Source of the DNA: Spisula solida
Taxonomy: Eukaryota; Mollusca; Bivalvia; Venerida; Mactridae
Length of the DNA stretch: 64,000 nt
Direction: 5' to 3'
NCBI GenBank assembly: GCA_947247005.1
Contig: OX365946.1
Coordinates: 45,782,734 to 45,846,733 of the forward strand
The notes beneath the pieces were generated by a model. It was not told the DNA's origin. It was given only the letters and a program-made list of their open reading frames with translations, and made no database searches. Of the stretch, positions 58,093 to 64,000 are shown in pieces. How positions within the stretch are numbered: position 1 is the first letter of the stretch; every line of letters begins with the position of its first letter. A program made the translations under genes and the position numbers.

Positions 58093-58299
58093 CTCTACAC
58101 TCAGGTGTTTGGGGTATACTGTAATCTGGGTTGTTGTCAGAATTAACTACACATACTGCTGTAACTGCCTGTTCGAGTTTGAATCCATCATTGCACTTAG
58201 CTTTACACGATGACTGATACGTGATTGTAGAGGGACATTCATCATAGTAACCATTATCTATAGTATAACCATACTGATCTGGTGCATAACAAACAATTT
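58093..58299 (-). CDS. w4: Sushi exon (triplet 2, first Sushi)
   Basis: Phase 1-1 exon of 69 codons: IVCYAPDQYGYTIDNGYYDE, CKAKCNDGFKLEQAVTAVC, NNPDYSIPQTPEC. The conserved tryptophan is replaced by tyrosine (PDYSIP), and the domain is a few residues longer than average, but cysteine order is intact. Confidence 0.88.
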
Positions 58300-58369
58300 C
58301 TGAAATAACAAAATAACATAGAATAGACCAGGGTTTCTGTAAATGGGCCAAGACTGTTCCGCATCACTC

Positions 58370-58830
58370 TAATAAGTTCATCTGATAGATACAGTTTATA
58401 AGCTTGGCCTAGATTTAAATAGAAACAAACATTCTGACCATCCATGAAGATCGGTCCATAATTGTGGTCTCTAACCTGATCACAAGCTTTTTTCAATATT
58501 TGACCTAGTTACCTAGTTTTTACCGTAACATGACCTCGTTTTACCCTAACATGGCCTCGTTTTAAACTTGGCCTAGATTCTAGAGAGACAAATATTCTGA
58601 CAAAGTTTCTGGAAGATTGGGCCATAATTGTGACCACTAATGAGTTCACAAGCCTTTTCTAAGATTTGACCTAGTGGCCTAGATTTTGACCCCACATGAC
58701 CCAGTTTCAAACGTGACCTAGATTATAAAGAGACAAATATTCTGACTATGTTTCGTCTCTAGTGTGTTCACTAGAAATTGTGAACAGATGACGGACGGTT
58801 GACTGGCGAAGAGCTATCACAAAAGCTCAT
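58370..58830. mobile_element. Family A repeat fragment
   Basis: Units with GACCTAGTTACCTAGTTTTT and GACCCAGTTTCAAACGTGAC, ending ACGGACGGTTGACTGGCG and GCTATCACAAAAGCTCA. Copy truncated at the left. Confidence 0.65.
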
Positions 58831-59700
58831 TAAAAACAGCACAAGGTAGAGTTATGGTTCTTGCACACTGGAAGAAATATGCATACTACGTTCAGAGACA
58901 ATCTAACTAATGGTAACAAAGTTATACTCTGGACAAGAAATGCTCTAATAAATTCAATAAAAGGGAAATAATTCAAGCAAGAAGGTCATTGGCCCTAAAG
59001 CGCTCACCTGATGACTAGAAGTTTAGGCAGACTCAGTATTTGTTATGATATGACCTTAATAATTGATGTAGATATAACAGAGACACACTTTGTGGCCAGG
59101 TTTTATAAAGTTGAGGTAAAATTGTGACCTCTAGAATATAAAGAGATTTTTTCTTTGATGTGGACTGGTGGCCTAGTTTTTTACCCCTGATGACCTAATT
59201 TCGAACATGACCTAGATTTCATAGAGACAAACATTGTGACTATACAACATAAAGATTAGGAAAAAATATAACCTCTAGAGTGTTAATAATCAATTTCTAT
59301 TATTTGACCTAATGCCCTAGTTTTTTTTATCCAAATGACTCAGTTCCAGTTATGAACTTGATCTAGATTTCATACAGACAAACATTTTGACCAAGTTTCA
59401 TAAAGATTAGCTAAAAAGCTGTGAATTATAGACTGTTAACAGGGTTTTTCTTCAATGTGACCTATTGACCTAGTTATTGACTACAGACGACCCAGTTATA
59501 AACTTGTCTCAAAAAGACAAACATGGTGACCAAGTTTCATAAAGATTATCTTATAAATAAGACCTCTGGAGTTTTAACAAACTTTTACTTGCTGGTTTAG
59601 TGACCTTGTTTTTGACCTCAGATGACCCAGTTGCGAATTTGACCAAGATTTGATACAGACATTCATTTAGACTAACTCTCATTAAGATTATCTAAAAACT

Positions 59701-61160
59701 AGAAATGTGTTCACAGGACACGGATGCCCCCGCTAAAAGCTGTCATCAGATACTTAAGTATAAAGTTATGCAAATCCAATAATTTGAAGTTGAAGACAAG
59801 AGCTGGGTCTGTAAGTGTGACCTTGACATTTGAGTGAGGGGTCTCAGAGTATGAATGTGAATGTTACCAAGTCATTAAATAACAAAGAAACAAAGCAGAC
59901 ACATTTGTATAATTGTGCCTGTTAACTCAGAATCTCAAGTATGACCTTGACCTATGACCTTGACCTATGAGCTAGGGACCTGGGCTTTGCGCATGGTGAA
60001 CATTCGTACAGAATTATTGAAATATCCAATTAAATATGATATAGTTACAGAATGGGCAGGATTTGAATGACTATTTTGAACCATTTAACATCAAGTGACC
60101 TTGACCTTTGAGTTAGGGACCTGTGTCTCCCGCATGACACATTGTCTTGATGTGATGAACATTTGGGCCAAGTTTTATCATTATCTAATAAGGAATGACA
60201 TAGTTACAGACCGGACATGAATCACATGCCTATTTGAACCTTTTAACATTTGACCACTAAGTGTGACCTTGACCTTTGAGCTAGGGACCTGGATCTTGCG
60301 CCTGACACATTGTCTTGATGTAGTTAACATGTACCAGTTATTATAAATATCCAATAGAAAATGACATAGTTACAGAGTGGACACGAATCACATGCCTATT
60401 TGAGACTTTTAACCTTCGACCCCTATGTCTGACCTTCACCTTTAAAGGGACTGCCTCACATGTTGGTGTATTGCAAAAATAAAATAAAATTGTCAAATAT
60501 TCGCATAATGTTGGTATAGTTGCCTGTATATCCTATAAACAACCACACTGACATCTAAAATAACTTGAGGAACTTCGGCATTTTGTAGTTATTTAGTATT
60601 TTTACTAGAATTAACGCTACTATTTCTTAAATTGCCTGACATTTGTTCGCATTTGATGAAAACGAATAGAAAAACAAACCAAAAACCTCACTGATGTTTA
60701 TGCTGTAGTTTGGTGATGTTACAGTTCGATCACGTGAAAATTACATAATTCATAAAGCATGTTGTAACGAAACTTGGCACTTTTTTCAAGAAAAAAAAAC
60801 TCAGTGGGTGATATCGAGAGTGGTTAAAATTGCTTGTTTGCACCAAATCTTCATAAAGCAACCGTCAGTGGCTTTCTATTACATCAATACTTGGTTAGGT
60901 TGGAAAATCACGAGATACAAATATTTTAGCCCAATCTGTGAGGCAGCACCTTTAAGCTTGGGACCTGTGTCTTGCACATGACAAATTGTCTTGATGTGGT
61001 GAACATTTGTACCAAATATTATCAATATCCAATAAGAGATGACTAAGTTACAGAGCGGACACGATTTCACAATTTTGGAACACACACCCACACATACACA
61101 CACACACATGCACAGGGTGAACACTATATTCCCTTCCGCCATTTTATGACGGGGGCATAA
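59701..61160. mobile_element. Family B element nested in family A
   Basis: Starts AGAAATGTGTTCACAGGACA and ATGCCCCCGC, has units with GAGCTAGGGACCTGGATCTT and GACATAGTTACAGAGTGGAC, and ends CCATTTTATGACGGGGGCAT. A truncated start of the same family is at 62742 (GATCTGTTCATTGGACACGG). An AC-rich microsatellite occupies 61081-61112. Confidence 0.75.
60446..60951. mobile_element. piggyBac-like MITE, copy 2, nested in family B
   Basis: AGGGACTGCCTCAC and the inverted end GTGAGGCAGCACCT, with TTAA at 60442-60445 and 60952-60955. Flanking sequence GACCTTCACCT-TTAA-GCTTGGGACCTG is the interrupted family B unit. About 506 bp against 540 bp for copy 1 at 5517. Confidence 0.88.
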
Positions 61161-61435
61161 AAATGTTACCTCTAGAGTATTAACAAGGTTTTTATTTGAT
61201 GTGACCTAGGGACATAGTTTTCTACCCCAGATGACCCAGATACATACTTGACCTAGATTTCATAGAGACAAATATTGTGACAAAGTTTCATAAAGATTAA
61301 GTGAAAACTGAGACTTCTAGAGTGTTAACAGTCCGATTGTTGACGGCACAGGATGGAGGACAAACGCTGGACGCCAGACATAGGGTGATCACAATAACTC
61401 ACCTTAAGCACTTTGTGCTCAGGTGAGCATATTGA

Positions 61436-62405
61436 CTTTACTTGATGAAGGTTAAAGCAAAACTGAGGCCTCCAGAGTGTTAAAAAGGTTTTGCTATTAT
61501 TTGACATATTGACCTAGTTTTTTACCCACATGACCCAACTTCAAACTTGACCTTATGGTCATCAAGATAGACATTTCGACCAAAGTTGATCAAGATTAAA
61601 GCAAAAATATGGCCACAAGAGTGTTAATAAGGTTTTTCTATTATTTGACCTTTTGACCTAGTTGTTGACCCCACATGACCTAACTTCTAACTTGACCTAG
61701 ATTTCATTGAGATACAACTACTGACCAAGTTTGGTGAAGATCAAAGCAAAAATGTTACCTCTAGAGTGTTAACAATGTTTTGCTATTATTTGACCTTTTG
61801 ACCTAGTTTTTGATCCCACATGACCCAACTTCGCATTTGGCCTAGATTTCATTAAGATACAACTACTGACCAAGTTTGGTGCAGATCAAAGCAAATATGT
61901 GACCGCCAGAGTGTTAACAAGGTTTTCCTATTATTTGACCTTTTGACCTAGTTTTAGACCCCACATGACCCAACTTCAAACTTGACCTAGATTTCATTGA
62001 GATACAACTACCAACCAAGTTTGATGAAGATCATTGCAAAAATGTGGCCTCCAGAGTGTTAACAAGTTTTTCCTATTATTTGACCTTTTGACCTAGTTTT
62101 TGACCCCACATGACCCAACTTCAAAGTTGACCTAGATTTCATTGAGATACAACTACCAACCAAGTTTGATGAAGATCATTGCAAAAAATGTGGCCTCCAG
62201 AGTGTTAACAAGGTTTTCCTATTATTTGACCTCTTGACCTAGTTTTTGACCCCACATGACCCATATTCGAACTTGACCTATATTTCATTGAGATACATCT
62301 ACTTGAGAGTGCTAGAGTGTTAACGGTGAAAAAGCTAACGGACGGACAGACTGACAGACGGACGACGGACAAAAAACAATCACAAAGTGGCAAGGTGAGC
62401 TAAAA
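61436..62405. mobile_element. Family A repeat element, further copy
   Basis: Six units of about 150 bp with GACCTAGTTTTTGACCCCAC and GATACAACTACTGACCAAGT, ending GGACGGACAGACTGACAGAC, AATCACAAAGTGGCAAGG and TGAGCTAAAAA. It lies about 80 bases from the donor of exon w3. Confidence 0.75.
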
Positions 62406-62484
62406 AGGTAACACCTATATGCTGCCTAGTCAGGCGACACAAAATATGATACTGCTTAAATGGATTAAAAATTTGTATTTATAC

Positions 62485-62661
62485 CTGAGCATGTTGGCAT
62501 AGACATGTCCCACAATCCCGTCTGTTTACATTTCATCAGATTTGTTCCTTGAAGCTGGTACCCCTTGTGACAAGTGAAGGAACATTGGCTTCCATATAGG
62601 TTACTCTCAGTACAGGAGTACACACCATTAGTTGGTGCTGATATTGCTGTGCAGCGTATCA
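62485..62661 (-). CDS. w3: Sushi exon (triplet 1, second Sushi)
   Basis: Phase 1-1 exon of 59 codons: IRCTAISAPTNGVYSC, YGSQCSFTCHKGYQLQGTN, KCKQTGLWDMSMPTC. Complete Sushi domain with G-x-W-x(5)-C at the end. Confidence 0.95.
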
Positions 62662-62997
62662 CTACAAAATGAAGACTTGATAAGCAATACTTACATCAAA
62701 TTTATATATCATGATCACTCAGATATCAAAATATACAAAACTAGAGATCTGTTCATTGGACACGGATATGCCCACTTGCTGTATGTCTTTTATTTGAATG
62801 ACCATTCCGATCACTTTTGACTTTATGCATTGCAATAGACAATGCTTATTTAATGGAGACAACCGAAATTGCCTAGTTTACACAATTGTTGAATGAGATG
62901 GGGATCAAGGAAGCTCAGGTGTATTAAGTAACTACATCCGTTCCATTAAAAAGCTTAATATTAAGAATTTAATTGCAAGTTCAGCATTATTGCTTAC

Positions 62998-63258
62998 CTT
63001 CTACTTGTACGGTGAACGAGCATTCAGACGATGGATTGTCAGATGAATCAAATGCCCTGTATGCTATCATATGCTGATCATCGCCTTCAACACGTTGGTC
63101 TGGACTAATACTTCCAATTGTTTGTTTGACAGTTGCCGTGCCGTCTTCCATGTCGGTTGCTGTTGGTATTGCCCAGGTTACAATAGCTGAAGTCATTCCT
63201 ACATCTGCCCTCACAGTTATGTCAGTTGGACATCCGAGTAATGTAGGTGGGTTTGTGT
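62998..63258 (-). CDS. w2: HYR exon, triplet 1
   Basis: Phase 1-1 exon of 87 codons: TNPPTLLGCPTDITVRADVG, AIVTWAIPTATDMEDGTA, MIAYRAFDSSDNPSSECSF. HYR hallmarks NPP...C, V-T-W-x-x-P-x-A-x-D and Y-x-A-x-D. Donor GTAAGC, acceptor TATTTAAG. Confidence 0.95.
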
Positions 63259-63612
63259 CTTAAATAGAAATAAAAAAGTTTAAATTGTCAGCAAGAGATT
63301 CATAACCAGGGAATAATTCGTAGTCCTTTAATTGGAATTTATGCAGGGAAAGTTTCAGTTATAATGCATACACAACAAATGTTCTACAAGATCATCCAAT
63401 ACAAGACATGTTCTTTCTGAGCACAATGATGTCTAAACTCCTTTCCTTTAATGTCAGGCATGTAATTTGGTAACAGGGTTATAAGGGATAATTGGGCACT
63501 ATTAACAGTATACGCCATTTCAAGACGTCATTTGACATAATAGGACTGGATTCTGCAATTCCAGATCGGGTGTTATGATATTTTCATTACATTGTTTATA
63601 TGAATAGCGTAC

Positions 63613-63792
63613 CTTTGCAGACTTTAGATGGAGGTTCTGTCCATTGACCATTCTTGGTGCACGCGATAGGATAGTTTGTAGATTCAGTGTAAGCAGACTC
63701 ACACACTGGTTCGCAAGTTGAACCATACGTGTATGTATCACATATATAATGTCCATGGTCAATTATTGGTAACTGTTGAGGGCAATCAATTC
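63613..63792 (-). CDS. w1: Sushi exon (triplet 1, first Sushi), first exon seen in the window
   Basis: Phase 1-1 exon of 60 codons: IDCPQQLPIIDHGHYIC, YGSTCEPVCESAYTESTN, ACTKNGQWTEPPSKVC. Complete Sushi with all four cysteines and the tryptophan. The phase 1 acceptor (TTATTTTTAG) shows further coding exons must exist to the right of the window. Confidence 0.95.
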
Positions 63793-64000
63793 CTAAAAAT
63801 AAGAATGAAAACTGTTACAGAACATCATAATAAAGCCATTGGAATCAGTGAACTAGAATGCACACAGATTTTAAAAAGGCTTATACAATTGTTTGTTATC
63901 AGGAACAGACACAGCTAGACCATGGCTGAACTCTTTCATAAAGAAACAAATAATGAACAGACAAAACACAAAGCATACATAGTGAGTCAGCAGGAAAAAA
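63793..64000. other. Start of the upstream intron
   Basis: No exon or repeat is recognised in these 208 bases. Confidence 0.5.

Larger units (their letters stand above)
58976..61435. mobile_element. Family A element containing nested elements
   Basis: Starts GCAAGAAGGTCATTGGCCC and CGCTCACCTGATGACTAG, ends GGGTGATCACAATAACTCACC and CAGGTGAGC. Unit sequence breaks at about 59700 and resumes at about 61161 with TGTTACCTCTAGAGTATTAA. The interruption is a family B element, itself interrupted by a TTAA MITE. Confidence 0.75.
6162..63792 (-). other. 3' part of one large SVEP1-like, membrane-anchored multidomain gene
   Basis: This is the transcription unit formed by exons w1 to w34 listed separately. 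Each exon has a recognisable domain or links compatible phases. The exon lengths sum to 6,719 bases; after the two bases completing the first split codon this is exactly 2,239 codons including TAA. All junctions are phase 1 except the two inside the laminin-G/pentraxin unit (one phase 2, one phase 1) and the phase 2 junction after the transmembrane exon. Domain families are extracellular adhesion modules, so the protein is expected at the cell surface. The signal peptide and N-terminal domains are not in the window; in SVEP1 a von Willebrand A domain would be expected there. Family assignment is inference from domain content, and hidden phase 1-1 exons could have been missed. Confidence 0.85.

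Overview
This is animal nuclear DNA, AT-rich and intron-rich. The best inference is a bivalve mollusc. Almost the whole window is the 3' part of one very large minus-strand gene, whose small domain-encoding exons lie among introns full of non-autonomous transposons and minisatellites. The bivalve call rests on the abundant tandem-unit repeat elements (the GACCTAGTTTTTGACC type and relatives), remembered from clam genomes; no database search was possible.

The gene runs from right to left. I rebuilt 34 exons (called w1 to w34 here, 63792 down to 6162) by matching acceptor and donor dinucleotides and reading phase. They join into one open frame of about 2,238 codons ending in TAA. The 5' end lies beyond base 64000. 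In protein order: four Sushi-HYR-Sushi triplets (63792-46222), one more Sushi-like domain (44559-44750), an unnamed cysteine-containing module with a tetrabasic RKKR motif (38503-38991), two GCC2/GCC3 (ephrin-receptor-like) cysteine-rich exons (37554-36792), a laminin-G/pentraxin-like domain over three exons (33028-30162), four alternating EGF-pair/TSP1 cassettes (29483-18477), then Sushi, a second tetrabasic module (RRRR), a third GCC2/GCC3 exon, a 9-residue linker exon, a single transmembrane helix (6373-6466) and a short probable cytoplasmic tail (6162-6291). The content resembles SVEP1-type adhesion proteins (Sushi, HYR, GCC2/GCC3, EGF, pentraxin), but with interleaved TSP1 domains and a membrane anchor. 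Nearly all introns are phase 1, so exons can be skipped or duplicated without breaking the frame.

At the left edge (117-232) there is probably the last coding exon of a convergent plus-strand gene, ending in an acidic tail.

The introns hold at least eight tandem arrays. The most striking observation is that four of them are continuous with a splice junction of the neighbouring exon and carry a copy of that junction in every unit: donor arrays at 15917-18476 (58-bp unit, about 44 copies) and 27460-27745 (34 bp), and acceptor arrays at 49711-52335 (37 bp, about 40 copies) and 53331-53810 (about 88 bp). The transposon content includes elements with clear target-site duplications: TA-flanked mariner/pogo-like elements, TTAA-flanked piggyBac-like MITEs, a hAT-like element with an 8-bp duplication nested in a MITE, tRNA-derived SINEs, a LINE remnant, and several families of elements built of internal tandem units, some nested three deep.
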